This document shows, one piece after another, positions 37,012 through 46,413 of a stretch of 64,000 nucleotides of DNA. The position numbers and the translations under genes were made by a program. Source of the DNA: Haloferax litoreum (GTDB lineage: Archaea > Halobacteriota > Halobacteria > Halobacteriales > Haloferacaceae). The stretch lies in the NCBI RefSeq assembly GCF_009674605.1, contig NZ_WKJO01000001.1:1674001-1738000 (forward strand), read 5' to 3'. Within the stretch, counting starts at the first letter, position 1. Every line of letters begins with the position of its first letter. Under the pieces are notes generated by a model that ran no database searches, was not told where the DNA came from, and saw nothing but the letters and a program-made list of their open reading frames with translations.

Positions 37012-38076
37012 ATGATATCGGAACGAACACGCAGAAACCTTCGCCGGGAACTCCAGCGAAGTCTTCTCGCGAAGATTGGCATCGTCGTCGTCGTCTTCAT
37101 GCTGGCGATGGCCATCTTCGCGCCGTTTATCTCGCCGTATAGTCCGGGACAACAGAATCTCGAAAACGCACGTCAACCCCCCATCGGATTCAGCACGAAA
37201 GAGACGAAGGAGGTGACGAAGATGGAAAACGGGAGCGTCGTCATCGAAAACGGGCAAGTCGTCACTGAAGAACAGACCGTGTACACGAACGCGACGTTCG
37301 CCCATCCGCTCGGTACCGACGGAAACGGGAGAGACATCCTCTCTCGCATCATCTACGGTGCCCGCACGTCCATCCTCGTCGGTCTCTTCGGAACCTCGCT
37401 CGCCGCGCTCATCGGCGTCCTCGTCGGTCTGTCCGCAGGGTTCTACCGCGGACGCGTCGACGATGTGTTGATGCGCGGGGCAGACATCATGCTCGCGTTC
37501 CCGTCGCTCGTCCTCGCAATCGCCCTCGTGGGTGTGTGGGGACAGGCGCAGGCACCCATCCCCGACCCGTTCGTCGTCTCCGGTATCGCACCCGCGTTCC
37601 GGTCCGCCGTCGGGTTGCCGACGGGCATGCCAGAGACCGTCGTTCTTCCCGGGACGGTCATCGTTGTCGTCGCTCTCGTCAACTGGGTGTGGTTCGCCCG
37701 CGTCTCACGCGGTGAAGCACTCTCGATACGGGAAGAAGAATACGTGAAAGCCGCACGTGCCCTCGGCGCAAGCGACGGGCGGACGGTGCTCCGACACGTC
37801 CTCCCCAACGCAATCACGCCCATCCTCGTCCTCGCGACGATTCAGGTGGCCGCGATTATCCTCCTCGAATCCGCACTGTCGTTCCTCGGGTTCTCGGGGG
37901 CCGACGTGTCGTGGGGCTTCGACATCGCACTCGGTCGGCAGTACCAGTCGACTGCGTGGTGGATATCGACGATGCCGGGTCTCGCCATCGTGGTGACGGT
38001 CATCGGCTTGAACCTCGTCGGCGATTGGCTCAGAGACGCACTCGACCCCGGCATCGAGGGAGAGGGAGGTGTCTGA
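37012..38076 (+). CDS. dppC: Peptide ABC transporter permease DppC
   Basis: A 354-residue permease of the OppC/DppC type. A positively charged N-terminus precedes the first helix. A loop of about 60 residues (about 45-105) ending in ATFAHPLGTDGNGRDILSRI is diagnostic. The EAA motif is EEEYVKAARALGASDGRTVL. The loop before the HPLGTD motif is extended and polar (TKMENGSVVIENGQVVTEEQ), as seen in haloarchaeal members. Gap to dppB 16 bp; its stop is one base before dppD. Confidence 0.95.
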   Translation: MISERTRRNLRRELQRSLLAKIGIVVVVFMLAMAIFAPFISPYSPGQQNLENARQPPIGFSTKETKEVTKMENGSVVIENGQVVTEEQTVYTNATFAHPLGTDGNGRDILSRIIYGARTSILVGLFGTSLAALIGVLVGLSAGFYRGRVDDVLMRGADIMLAFPSLVLAIALVGVWGQAQAPIPDPFVVSGIAPAFRSAVGLPTGMPETVVLPGTVIVVVALVNWVWFARVSRGEALSIREEEYVKAARALGASDGRTVLRHVLPNAITPILVLATIQVAAIILLESALSFLGFSGADVSWGFDIALGRQYQSTAWWISTMPGLAIVVTVIGLNLVGDWLRDALDPGIEGEGGV

Positions 38077-38077
38077 G

Positions 38078-39244
38078 ATGGCAGACCCAATCCTGAAAGT
38101 CCGTGACCTTACGACCCGATTCTTCACCGAAGAGGGACAGGTCAACGCCGTCGAACACGTCTCGTTCGACGTCGAAGACGGGGAGATATTCGGCATCGTC
38201 GGCGAGTCCGGGTCCGGCAAGTCGGTCACCGCACTGTCGGTCATCGACCTCATCGAGTCTCCCGGCCGTGTGACCGAGGGAGAAATCTGGTACCGCAACG
38301 AGACGCTCGCAGACGAGTTCCGGGGGTCCATTCCCGACGCCGTCGACGGCGACTTCGTGGACGTTCGACGACTCCCGAAAGGCGTCCGCCGGTCGCTCCG
38401 TGGACCGTCGTTCAGCATGGTGTTCCAAGACCCGATGAGCAGTTTCAACCCCTCGCTCACCGTCGGCGAGCAAATCGCCGAAGCGGTCGAGGTGCAGCGC
38501 CGAGCGCGGGCCAACCCGCGAAGAACTCGGTCACGGACGCAGGGATACGGCCTCGGGAAACTCGTCGCCGACACGCTCCTTCCATCGCAGAGCTACGTCT
38601 CCGACGAGAGCATGAACCGAGCGGTCGAACTCTTAGACCAAGTCGGCATCCCCGACCCTGAGGACCGCGCCGAAGAGTATCCCCACCAATTCTCCGGTGG
38701 GATGCTCCAGCGGGCGATGATTGCGCAGGCCCTCGCCGGCGAACCCGACATCCTCGTCGCCGACGAACCGACGACGGCGCTCGACGTGACGATTCAAGCG
38801 CAGATTCTCAACTTACTCCGCGACCTGCAAGAACACGAGGGGATGAGCATCCTGATGATTACCCACGACTTGGGCGTCATCGCCCGGATGTGCGACCGCG
38901 TGGGCGTCATGTACGCGGGTGAAATCGTCGAGCGAGGTCCGCTTGCGGACATCTTCGACAACCCGGTTCACCCGTACACGCAGGGGCTTCTCGGGTCGAT
39001 ACCCGACGTGGACGACCCCTCGACGCGCCTCGAACCCATCTCGGGGAACGTGCCGAGTCTCATCGACTCGGAGATGCCGAACGCGTGTTACTTCGCCGAC
39101 CGATGTCCCAACGCCATGAACGACTGCCTGACCCGGATTCCGGAGTACGAACTCGACGGCCGACACAGTGTTCGCTGTGTCCTCGCCGAACGAGAGTACG
39201 ACCCGAACGACGCCATCGACACGGAGGTGTACGCCGATGACTGA
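38078..39244 (+). CDS. dppD: Peptide ABC transporter ATPase DppD
   Basis: A 388-residue ATPase. Walker [10 protein letters not shown], signature [15 protein letters not shown], Walker [15 protein letters not shown] and the H-loop ITHDLGV are intact. An insertion of about 45 residues between the Q-loop and signature is haloarchaeal in character. The C-terminal oligopeptide-transporter domain has its Cys motif ([15 protein letters not shown] ... RCVLAE), which binds an Fe-S cluster in characterised relatives. ATG 38078 is preceded by GGAGGTG, so the in-frame GTG at 38069 is not the start. Confidence 0.94.
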   Translation: MADPILKVRDLTTRFFTEEGQVNAVEHVSFDVEDGEIFGIVGESGSGKSVTALSVIDLIESPGRVTEGEIWYRNETLADEFRGSIPDAVDGDFVDVRRLPKGVRRSLRGPSFSMVFQDPMSSFNPSLTVGEQIAEAVEVQRRARANPRRTRSRTQGYGLGKLVADTLLPSQSYVSDESMNRAVELLDQVGIPDPEDRAEEYPHQFSGGMLQRAMIAQALAGEPDILVADEPTTALDVTIQAQILNLLRDLQEHEGMSILMITHDLGVIARMCDRVGVMYAGEIVERGPLADIFDNPVHPYTQGLLGSIPDVDDPSTRLEPISGNVPSLIDSEMPNACYFADRCPNAMNDCLTRIPEYELDGRHSVRCVLAEREYDPNDAIDTEVYADD

Positions 39245-39308
39245 ACGAAGTGAAGCATCGTCGTGCTCACCGGAACGGAGTTTCGGGGGTGTACGCCGAT
39301 GACTGAAC
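39226..39308 (+). repeat. 21-bp direct repeat duplicating the dppD stop / dppF start junction
   Basis: The 21 bases at 39226-39246 recur exactly at 39288-39308 (core GTGTACGCCGATGACTGAA). The first copy holds the dppD stop (TGA 39242-39244) overlapping an ATG at 39237. The second copy holds the dppF start ATG 39299. The 41 bases in between encode nothing recognisable. The offset of 62 bp is out of frame, so the first ATG gives only a 21-codon mini-frame. Confidence 0.85.
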
Positions 39309-40630
39309 CACTCCTCGAAGTGCGTGACCTCCAGAAGTATTACTTCGAACGAGACACGTTCGTCGACTCGCTCCTCGGCCGAGAGCGTCGAAGTGTCAAA
39401 GCAGTCGATGGCATCTCGTTCGACATCCAACCCGGTGAGACGCTCGGACTCGTCGGTGAGTCCGGGTGTGGGAAGTCCACGACTGGTGAGACACTCCTCC
39501 GTCTCCGCGAGGCGACCGGCGGGTCGGTTCGGTTCGACGGGGAGAACGTCTTCGAGATGGATTCGGACGAACTCAAGGCGTTCCGTAAAGACGCCCAAAT
39601 CGTCTTTCAGGACCCCTTTTCCAGTCTCGACCCCCGGATGACCATCGGCGACATCATCGCCGAACCGTTGAAGATTCACGGTATCCCGGAAGGCGCAGGC
39701 GACCAGTCCAAACGGGAGTGGCGACGTGACAAGGCCGGTGAGTTACTGGAACGCGTCGGTCTCTCGGCGAACCAACTCGACCGGTATCCGCACGAGTTCT
39801 CCGGCGGGCAACGCCAGCGCATCGGTATCGCGCGGGCACTCGCGCTCGAACCCGATTTCATCGTCCTCGACGAACCGGTCTCGGCGCTCGACGTGTCCGT
39901 GCAGGCGCAAGTGCTGAATCTCCTCGACGACTTACAGGATGACTTCGGCCTCACGTACCTCTTCATCGCCCACGACCTTTCGGTCGTCCGGCACATCTGT
40001 GACCGCGTCGCGGTGATGTACCTCGGAAACATCGTCGAACTCGGCCCGACTGACGAACTGTTCGAGTCACCGAAGCACCCCTACACGCAGGCACTTCTGG
40101 AGAGCGTCCCCCGCCCCTCGACTGCCGAACACGGCCGTCGCGTGGAGGCTCTCTCTGGTGACGTGCCGTCACCGCGAAATCCACCGTCTGGGTGTCGGTT
40201 CCGAACGCGGTGCCCGAAAGTCATCCCACCTGACGACCTGAACATCGACCAGGCGACGTATCGGGCCGTCATGGACCTCAGAGACGCCCTCGTCGTCGGT
40301 GACGTCAACCCAGACCACATCTGGGACGCGGCAGACCCTGAACGTGTCGACGAAGAGGCGTTCATCGCGGAGGCACGGTCACGACACGTCGACGCCGAAC
40401 TTCGAGGAGAGGTGGCCGGCGTGGTCGATACCGCGCTCGGACACCTCGCAGAGGGCGACGAGGAACGCGCCCGAGAGACGCTTCAGCGTCGCTTCGAGAG
40501 TCCGTGTGAGACGCGCCGCCCCGCCGTCGGCGACGCGCCTCACCCCGCCGCGTGCCACCTCTTCGAGGGGTCCAACGAGGTGACGGTCATCGAGACGGAC
40601 GCGGGCGCGGCAATCGAAGCAGACGACTGA
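39299..40630 (+). CDS. dppF: Peptide ABC transporter ATPase DppF
   Basis: A 443-residue ATPase completing the importer. Walker [10 protein letters not shown], signature [15 protein letters not shown], Walker [15 protein letters not shown] and the H-loop FIAHDLSV are intact. The C-terminal Cys motif is split: GCRFRTRCP near residue 305 is separated by about 95 helical, charged residues from the matching SPC ... ACHLF near 402-417. The start is taken at the ATG in the second copy of the junction repeat; the upstream frame to 39263 lacks support. Last gene of the operon. Confidence 0.93.
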   Translation: MTEPLLEVRDLQKYYFERDTFVDSLLGRERRSVKAVDGISFDIQPGETLGLVGESGCGKSTTGETLLRLREATGGSVRFDGENVFEMDSDELKAFRKDAQIVFQDPFSSLDPRMTIGDIIAEPLKIHGIPEGAGDQSKREWRRDKAGELLERVGLSANQLDRYPHEFSGGQRQRIGIARALALEPDFIVLDEPVSALDVSVQAQVLNLLDDLQDDFGLTYLFIAHDLSVVRHICDRVAVMYLGNIVELGPTDELFESPKHPYTQALLESVPRPSTAEHGRRVEALSGDVPSPRNPPSGCRFRTRCPKVIPPDDLNIDQATYRAVMDLRDALVVGDVNPDHIWDAADPERVDEEAFIAEARSRHVDAELRGEVAGVVDTALGHLAEGDEERARETLQRRFESPCETRRPAVGDAPHPAACHLFEGSNEVTVIETDAGAAIEADD

Positions 40631-40739
40631 GCGGCCCCCGGACTTTTTTTGAGACGAATCGTCCCTTCGATGTCCGTCGGATTCCGGCGAAACGACCCCC
40701 CATCGAAACGTTCAGGCCCCCACCGACCACATCACCGCT

Positions 40740-41675
40740 GTGACACGGTACCGCAATCTCGGACTCTTCATGGTCCTCGCCGCTATCTGGGGGTCTGCCT
40801 TCATGGCTATCAAGGCCGGACTGGAGTTCTTCCCACCGGTCCTCTTCGCCGCCCTCCGCTACGACGTGGCCGGGGTCATCATGCTCGTCTACGCTGTCTA
40901 CGCCACTGACTCACCGCTTCCACGCAGTCGTGCAGACTGGACAGAAGTGACCATCGGGGCCGTCTTCCTCATCGCGGCGTATCACGCCCTGCTGTTCGTC
41001 GGTGAGACGGACCCTGCGGTGACGAGTGCTGCTGCTGCCGTCATCGTGAGTCTCAGTCCGGTCCTTACGACCGGGTTCGCACGAGTGCTCCTCCCAAGTG
41101 AACGACTGACCCCACTCGGTGTCGTCGGGTTACTCCTCGGACTCGTCGGTGTCGCCGTCCTCTCCGAACTCGACCCGAGCAACTTGCTCGCTGGCGGCAC
41201 CGTCGCCAAACTCCTCATCTTCGGCGCGGCGGCGGCGTTCGCCTTCGGGTCGGTCCTCACCCGCCGTATCGACTCCGACATGCCGATAGAGACGATGGAA
41301 GCGTGGTCGATGCTCGGTGGCGCACTGCTGATGCACGCCATCTCCCTCGGGATGCGGGAGTCGTTCGCCGACGTGGTGTTGAACACGGAATCGATTCTCG
41401 CACTCGCGTACCTGTCGCTGGCGGCGAGTGCAATCGGCTTTCTCATCTACTTCGACCTGCTCGAACGCCTCGGCCCAATCGAAATCAACCTCGTCTCGTA
41501 CGTCGCGCCTATCTTCGCGGCACTCGCCGGATGGGCCTTCCTCGACGAGGTCCCGACTCTCGCCACGGGCGGCGGGTTCGCACTCATCTTCCTCGGGTTC
41601 GTCCTGCTGAAACGCGGTGCCATTCGACGTGAACTCCGCCACCGATTCGGTAGTGGTGCCACGCCGACCGACTGA
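40740..41675 (+). CDS. EamA/DMT family transporter
   Basis: A 311-residue drug/metabolite transporter with ten predicted helices in two EamA repeats (about 5-140 and 155-295). The N-terminal repeat has the typical AAIWGSAFMAIKAGLEFFPP. The second repeat ends FALIFLGFVLLKRG. It probably exports a metabolite or amino acid; the substrate is unknown. It begins with GTG 40740, since no ATG is available near the first helix. About 110 bp after the dpp operon. Confidence 0.88.
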   Translation: MTRYRNLGLFMVLAAIWGSAFMAIKAGLEFFPPVLFAALRYDVAGVIMLVYAVYATDSPLPRSRADWTEVTIGAVFLIAAYHALLFVGETDPAVTSAAAAVIVSLSPVLTTGFARVLLPSERLTPLGVVGLLLGLVGVAVLSELDPSNLLAGGTVAKLLIFGAAAAFAFGSVLTRRIDSDMPIETMEAWSMLGGALLMHAISLGMRESFADVVLNTESILALAYLSLAASAIGFLIYFDLLERLGPIEINLVSYVAPIFAALAGWAFLDEVPTLATGGGFALIFLGFVLLKRGAIRRELRHRFGSGATPTD

Positions 41676-41690
41676 GCGAAGTCCTGCAGA

Positions 41691-41972
41691 TTACTCGTCG
41701 AGACGCTCGACCGATTCGACGTCGCCGACCATCGACCACCCGTCTTCGCCGGGGGCCTGTCTGCCGACGATGACTGCCTCGTTGTCCTCCGTCGTCGCAA
41801 ATCGATACAGTGCGTCGTCTCCCTCGCGTGTCCCCTCCGCTTGAAACTCTGTCTGGAAGAACTCCGCACTCTGAAGGGTGAACCGCCCCTGCAACTCCTC
41901 GTCGACGACGAGGTACATCGCGTTCGGGTGGATGTTGTACATGCGCTTGGCGACGCGATTGAGGTCGGACAT
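41691..41972 (-). CDS. Small haloarchaeal protein of unknown function
   Basis: A 93-residue acidic soluble protein beginning MSDLNRVAKRMYNIHPNAMY and containing ELQGRFTLQSAEFFQTEF. Predicted alpha/beta; no known motif. ATG 41972 is used; the extension to 42062 has a different composition. Convergent with the DMT transporter, with only 15 bp between the stops. Confidence 0.65.
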   Translation of the reverse strand: MSDLNRVAKRMYNIHPNAMYLVVDEELQGRFTLQSAEFFQTEFQAEGTREGDDALYRFATTEDNEAVIVGRQAPGEDGWSMVGDVESVERLDE

Positions 41973-42390
41973 GGTTCGGCAGTCGTGCCGACGGAGTAAA
42001 TCGATAGGGGAAGTGGGTTTGGGTCGGTCGAACCAGTGAGCAGTCACTCCAGCGGCATACACTGGCGTCGAAAACCCCGGAAAAGCGCGCTCCGACCGTA
42101 CTTTGGCCGTTCCTAATTCGACGCTCGAAGCGGTCGGTGTCTCGTGGTTTGTCTCTGTCTAACGTCACGATAGTGCTAGATATTCAGGGGTTCGAAATAG
42201 TTCAATATTACAGACAATTATATCGAACAAAAACGTTAGAAGCGCCGATAAACTGTCCAGAGTCCTCTCGACAGACGATAAAATTTCACATTTATCAGAA
42301 TATCACGAGTAAACGAGGATGAAATGAAGCGAATTCTCGCACCTAATTATGACCCCTCCCGCCGTCATAGAGAACGCAGGTTCCCCCGCT
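41973..42390. other. AT-rich intergenic region
   Basis: About 420 bp between divergently oriented small genes. Bases about 42160-42350 are much richer in A+T than the surroundings. A 61-codon plus-strand frame at 42137-42322 has a non-haloarchaeal composition and is not called. The region must hold promoters for both neighbours. Confidence 0.5.
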
Positions 42391-42657
42391 ATGTCAAACT
42401 CGTCAACCAACCTCCCACGCGAACGTCTCTCCGACCTCCGAGAGATGGTCGCAAACGAACAGCAACTTCCAATCGGTGTCCGCCTCGTCGCAGCGCCACT
42501 CAGATTCGTCGGCTTCTGGGCCGCCGTCGCCCTCCCATTTCTGTACGTTCCACTCCTGTTTGGTGGGCTCGAAGCCAGCGAACTCACTGTCTTCGTAGCG
42601 CTCGTCGCACTGAACGCACTCGCCCTCGTCATCGGTCACAACTACGCGCGTTCGTAA
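42391..42657 (+). CDS. 88-residue membrane protein
   Basis: Starts MSNSSTNLPRERLSDLREMV and has two hydrophobic helices (about 36-57 and 64-83) after a charged amphipathic N-terminus, with a short positively charged end (HNYARS). Unknown function. ATG 42349 would add 14 residues; CTAATT at about 42340 could be a TATA box for initiation between the two ATGs, which favours 42391. Confidence 0.6.
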   Translation: MSNSSTNLPRERLSDLREMVANEQQLPIGVRLVAAPLRFVGFWAAVALPFLYVPLLFGGLEASELTVFVALVALNALALVIGHNYARS

Positions 42658-42769
42658 ACTCGCGTTGCCCTCCACTGACCGACGTTTTTCGCCGTCCTAT
42701 TCTCCCGTTAATCTGGACAGTCAGCCGTGAATCGAGGTTCTTTACCGCGCACCGTTCGTCGAGTCGAGT

Positions 42770-43753
42770 ATGTCGCTCGAGATGGTCCCGTTGGGACGAA
42801 CCGGAACGAGCGTTTCGGAGATTGCGTTCGGAACGTGGCGATTCGGCCGACAGAACGACACCGGTGAGGTGGAAGTCGACGCCGAACGGGCGCATCGACT
42901 CCTCGACGCCTACGCTGCTGCGGGTGGGAATTTCATCGACACCGCAGACATGTACGGCGATGGCGCGAGCGAATCGTTCATCGGTGACTGGCTTTCGACT
43001 CGCGACAGGGAGGACTTCGTCGTCGCGTCGAAGATATTCTGGCCGACGCGCGAGGACGCCAACGGCCGTGGTCTCAACCGGAAGCACCTCCGCCGGCAAA
43101 TCGACACCATCCTCGACAGACTCGGGACCGACTACGTGGACCTGCTGTACATCCACCGCTGGGACGACAACACCCCAGTCGACGAGTTCATGCGCACGCT
43201 CGACCAGTTCGTCCGCGACGGGAAGGTGAACTACCTCGGAACTTCCACGCTCGAACCCAACGCGTGGAAGGTGGTCAAGGCGAACGAACTCGCGGACAAG
43301 CGCGGGTACGAACCGTTCCGCATCGCTCAACCTCGGTACAACGTGGTCAATCGGGAAGTCGAAGGCAACTACCTCGACATGTGTGCGGACTACGACATCG
43401 GCGTCATCCCATGGTCGCCGCTCGCCGGTGGGTTCCTCACCGGCAAGTACGCCCGCGACGAGGCACCACCGGCAGACTCCCGCGCCGCGAACGACCAGCG
43501 GTTCGCGGACTCCTACCTCACGTCGGAGAACTTCGACGCACTCGACGCCGTGGAGTCTGTCTCCGACGAAGTCGGGGCTTCGCCCGCGCAAGTGAGTCTC
43601 GCGTGGTTGATGCACCACCCACAGGTTACCGCGCCCATCATCGGTGCTCGTACGGTCGACCAACTCGAAGAGAACCTCGTCGCCGCCGGTGTAGACCTCT
43701 CGGCCGACCAGTTCGAGCGTCTCTCGGCCGCGAAACGACACCTCACGGTGTGA
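42770..43753 (+). CDS. Aldo/keto reductase
   Basis: A 327-residue TIM-barrel oxidoreductase with the complete catalytic tetrad Asp57, Tyr62 (DTADMYGDG), Lys88 (VASKIFW) and His129 (YIHRWDD). The C-terminal cofactor site APIIGARTVDQLEENL is that of NADP(H)-dependent members. The sequence resembles the YajO/PdxI-like bacterial group. Substrate unknown; it reduces aldehydes or ketones in the cytoplasm. Monocistronic or first in a short run with the DUF1684 gene. Confidence 0.92.
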   Translation: MSLEMVPLGRTGTSVSEIAFGTWRFGRQNDTGEVEVDAERAHRLLDAYAAAGGNFIDTADMYGDGASESFIGDWLSTRDREDFVVASKIFWPTREDANGRGLNRKHLRRQIDTILDRLGTDYVDLLYIHRWDDNTPVDEFMRTLDQFVRDGKVNYLGTSTLEPNAWKVVKANELADKRGYEPFRIAQPRYNVVNREVEGNYLDMCADYDIGVIPWSPLAGGFLTGKYARDEAPPADSRAANDQRFADSYLTSENFDALDAVESVSDEVGASPAQVSLAWLMHHPQVTAPIIGARTVDQLEENLVAAGVDLSADQFERLSAAKRHLTV

Positions 43754-43801
43754 ACGTCTCAAACCGTCAGGTGTAGGTGTGGTCGGTGGATACCACCGTC
43801 C

Positions 43802-44368
43802 ATGACCGACGACGCGTTCGACCCCGAGGCATACGTCGCCGAACTGCGCGAGAAGCGACGCGAGAAAGACGACTTCTTCGACTCGCATCCACAGTCACCG
43901 ATTCCACCGGCAGAACGCGACGCCTTCGACGGTCTGGACTACTTCGACCCCGACCCGGACTACCGCGTGTCTGCCACCGTCGAGACGCACGCCGACCCTG
44001 AACCGGTCGTGATGGACACCTCGGCGGGACGCGAAGTTCGGTACCTTCGCGTCGCGACCTTCCACTTCGAACTGCGGGACACCGACCTCGAACTCGGGGC
44101 GTACCAGCAGGAACACGACGACTCGCCGACGCTCTTCGTGCCTTTCCGCGACAAGACGACGGGTCAGCAGACCTACGACGGTGGCCGGTACATGGAACTC
44201 ACCCCGGACGTGCCGCTTTCGGACCTCGACGATATCGTCGTGGACTTCAACCTCGCGTACAACCCGTTCTGCGCGTTCACGGACACCTTCGACTGTCCGC
44301 TGCCGCCCGAAGAGAACTGGCTGTCCGTCGTCGTGCCCGCGGGCGAGAAGAAGTACGAGTCCCCGTAG
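43802..44368 (+). CDS. DUF1684 family protein
   Basis: A 188-residue soluble protein matching DUF1684. The N-terminal pattern EKRREKDDFFDSHPQSPIPP is followed by AFDGLDYFDPDPDYR. The core has HFELRDTDLELGAYQ, LFVPFRDKTTGQQTYDGGRY and the terminal part VVDFNLAYNPFCAF ... PLPPEENWLSVVVPAGEKKY. The two Cys and the ends are conserved in the family, but no biochemical function is known. It lies 48 bp after the aldo/keto reductase. Confidence 0.88.
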   Translation: MTDDAFDPEAYVAELREKRREKDDFFDSHPQSPIPPAERDAFDGLDYFDPDPDYRVSATVETHADPEPVVMDTSAGREVRYLRVATFHFELRDTDLELGAYQQEHDDSPTLFVPFRDKTTGQQTYDGGRYMELTPDVPLSDLDDIVVDFNLAYNPFCAFTDTFDCPLPPEENWLSVVVPAGEKKYESP

Positions 44369-44417
44369 CGAGCAAAAGCGCAAGTTCCATATTCTCCTGT
44401 TCCGGAGAGGCTACCAT

Positions 44418-44606
44418 ATGGGACTGTTCAGTTCGCGCAACGCGCTCATCGGAATGGCGCTGATGGTCGTCGGAACCCTCGCAATGCTTCCCTCCTTGCT
44501 GCCAGGCGCTACACAAGTGATGTCGTACGCCCTCGTGTTCGGCGCGGCGGCGCTCACCTTCGGGACGTGGCTCGTCGGCACGTCTGAAGGCGGTCGACCG
44601 GTCTAA
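44418..44606 (+). CDS. 62-residue membrane protein
   Basis: Two hydrophobic helices (about 9-27 and 34-52) after MGLFSSRNALIGMALMVVGT; short C-terminal tail EGGRPV. No family recognised. The CATATG around the start and about 50 bp spacing from the DUF1684 stop fit either a short leader or cotranscription. Confidence 0.65.
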   Translation: MGLFSSRNALIGMALMVVGTLAMLPSLLPGATQVMSYALVFGAAALTFGTWLVGTSEGGRPV

Positions 44607-44659
44607 GGCCGAAGCTCGTTGTGGCTATCGGCGTCGAAAAAATCGAATTTTAGCGGCTT

Positions 44660-45145
44660 TTACGCGTCCGGTCCGCTCCACTTCTGGAGCGTCGCGGAGT
44701 TCGAACCACTCTCGGAGGTCCAGACGATGGAGAAGGTCTGGTCGCTTAGGTCCTTATCACTCGTTGTGTTGTAAGCCTTGATGGACGTACCGGCAGAGAT
44801 TTTGTCGTCTGCGGCATAGCCCCACTCAGTGAAAGCGTTCGACGTTCCGTTGTTGTTGGGGGCGTTCGTCACAGAGTAGTTCTGGTTGGACTTGAGCGAG
44901 ATGCTCGACGCCACGATTGATTCACCGCTTTCGTGGGTCACCGTGAACACGTCTTGGCCGCCGTCAGTGTCCTGGAAGTCGAACGAGAAAGACGCCTGCG
45001 GAGCGGTCTCGCTCACTTGGTCACCGAGACCGAGGACGAACGTCCCGATGACGGCCGCCAAGATGACCGTAATTGCTACCATCAGGATAACCCCGATGAC
45101 TGGCGATACCGCGTCGTCGTCTGTGAGTAAGTCTTTGAAGTTCAT
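44660..45145 (-). CDS. Archaeal type IV pilin, third gene of the cluster
   Basis: A 161-residue prepilin. The signal ends at DDDA before [20 protein letters not shown], the conserved H-domain of haloarchaeal PilA proteins, cleaved by the prepilin peptidase. The mature domain is Asn/Ser/Thr-rich with sequons, and ends [20 protein letters not shown], nearly the same as its two neighbours. Pilins of this family assemble adhesive pili for surface attachment. ATG 45145 (MNFKDLL) is used; the extra N-terminal residues to 45181 do not fit prepilins. 103 bp separate it from the middle gene. Confidence 0.9.
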   Translation of the reverse strand: MNFKDLLTDDDAVSPVIGVILMVAITVILAAVIGTFVLGLGDQVSETAPQASFSFDFQDTDGGQDVFTVTHESGESIVASSISLKSNQNYSVTNAPNNNGTSNAFTEWGYAADDKISAGTSIKAYNTTSDKDLSDQTFSIVWTSESGSNSATLQKWSGPDA

Positions 45146-45248
45146 AATTACTGAATGTACGCTCTTCTGAATATTCAGCATAATTGAACCTAAAGCTACC
45201 GGGGTTAGTTATCGAAGAAAACGGGTGACGGAAAGAGTTGCTTCCTGC

Positions 45249-45719
45249 TTAGGCGTTCGGTCCGCTCCACTTCTGGAGGGTGGCGGAGTTCGAGCCTCCC
45301 TCAGAGGTCCAGACGATGCGGACCGTCGCATTGGCGAGGTCACCGGAGTTCTGTTCAATAACGGTGGCGCTCTTGCCTGCTGTGATTTCACTGTCACCAG
45401 TGATTGAATTCCAAGTGCCGGTCTTCGCGCTTGCACCTACGAGGGGTGATCCAGAGGAGTCGTTCAGCGCCACCGTCGAACTGACGTTAACGAGGTTGGC
45501 ATCAATCGACGTCCCACTTTCGTGCGTTACCGTGAGTGCCGTGCCGTTATAATCGAAGCCAAAGCTTGCTTGCGGCGATGTTTGGTTGACTTGGTCACCG
45601 AGGCCGAGGACGAACGTCCCGATGACGGCAGCGAGGATGACGGTAATCGCAACCATCAGGATGACACCGATAACCGGCGACACCGCGTCGTCGTCAGCGA
45701 GGAGTTGTTTGAAATTCAT
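45249..45719 (-). CDS. Archaeal type IV pilin, second gene of the cluster
   Basis: A 156-residue prepilin starting [19 protein letters not shown] and carrying the same H-domain as its neighbours. The C-terminus RIVWTSEGGSNSATLQKWSG matches the other two. The middle section differs, as expected for pilins under diversifying selection. Its start codon directly follows the TAA of the first pilin gene with no spacer, so it must be translated from the same mRNA. Confidence 0.9.
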   Translation of the reverse strand: MNFKQLLADDDAVSPVIGVILMVAITVILAAVIGTFVLGLGDQVNQTSPQASFGFDYNGTALTVTHESGTSIDANLVNVSSTVALNDSSGSPLVGASAKTGTWNSITGDSEITAGKSATVIEQNSGDLANATVRIVWTSEGGSNSATLQKWSGPNA

Positions 45720-46151
45720 TTATCCGTTGTAGGTCCACTTCTGGAGGGTGGATGAAGTACTACCACTTTCAGAGGTCCAGACGATGCGGACGGTGTCTCC
45801 ATCGGCGAATGCTGCATCAGGACTAATAACTGCTGACTCGCCTGCACTAACTTTGTTGTCAGCACCAGCGGTGAACGACGCAGATGAAATATTGTCTCCA
45901 GTAATGTTCAACTGGCTAGCAGGAATCGCTTCACCACTTTCGTGAGTGATTGTGAAGTTATTACCGGTAGTGCCACTATCGTAATCGAAGCTGAAACTCG
46001 CCTGCGGTGCCGTCTCGCTCACTTGGTCACCGAGACCGAGGACGAACGTCCCGATGACGGCCGCCAAGATGACGGTGATTGCAACCATCAGGATGACCCC
46101 GATGACTGGACTGACTGCACGGTCTTCTGTGAAGAGATTTTTGAGTTGCAT
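45720..46151 (-). CDS. Archaeal type IV pilin, first gene of the cluster
   Basis: A 143-residue prepilin. [20 protein letters not shown] has the classic R-A/V cleavage context, then the H-domain [20 protein letters not shown]. The mature part is short and ends [23 protein letters not shown] 46151 selected; the frame upstream to 46214 is His/Arg-rich and not coding. The minus-strand TTTAAG at about 46290-46295 may be the TATA box, giving a leader of roughly 110 bases. Confidence 0.9.
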   Translation of the reverse strand: MQLKNLFTEDRAVSPVIGVILMVAITVILAAVIGTFVLGLGDQVSETAPQASFSFDYDSGTTGNNFTITHESGEAIPASQLNITGDNISSASFTAGADNKVSAGESAVISPDAAFADGDTVRIVWTSESGSTSSTLQKWTYNG

Positions 46152-46395
46152 TGGTTGTCCGACACCCGGACGGTACGGTTGATGCCGGACGCACTGGTGC
46201 GCTCTGTGTCGCACGAGGAGGGGTCGACCCCTCGCTCCCTGCCCGGTTTCCGTCGCGGTGTGTCTAATCGATTGGTTACTCTGGGGTTACTTAAAGATGG
46301 GTGCCAAATTAATGGGATGTTACACGGTAGATATCATCGATTAATATACTCTTTATACTGTCTTTAAGTCCTGAAGGTCACCCCAAATGTCTCAG

Positions 46396-46413
46396 TTGGA
46401 TTACCTAATCCAA
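46396..46413. promoter_or_regulatory. Perfect 18-bp palindrome, candidate operator
   Basis: TTGGATTA-CC-TAATCCAA is a perfect inverted repeat with 8-bp arms, itself enclosed by CCCCAA (46381) and TTGGGG (46416). It lies about 100 bp upstream of the proposed pilin TATA box and about 580 bp upstream of the S-layer start. A dimeric regulator site is a reasonable guess. Confidence 0.5.

Noticed and set aside
42137-42322. 61-codon plus-strand frame in an AT-rich gap
   Set aside because: Neutral/basic composition unlike haloarchaeal proteins and no promoter spacing to its GTG.
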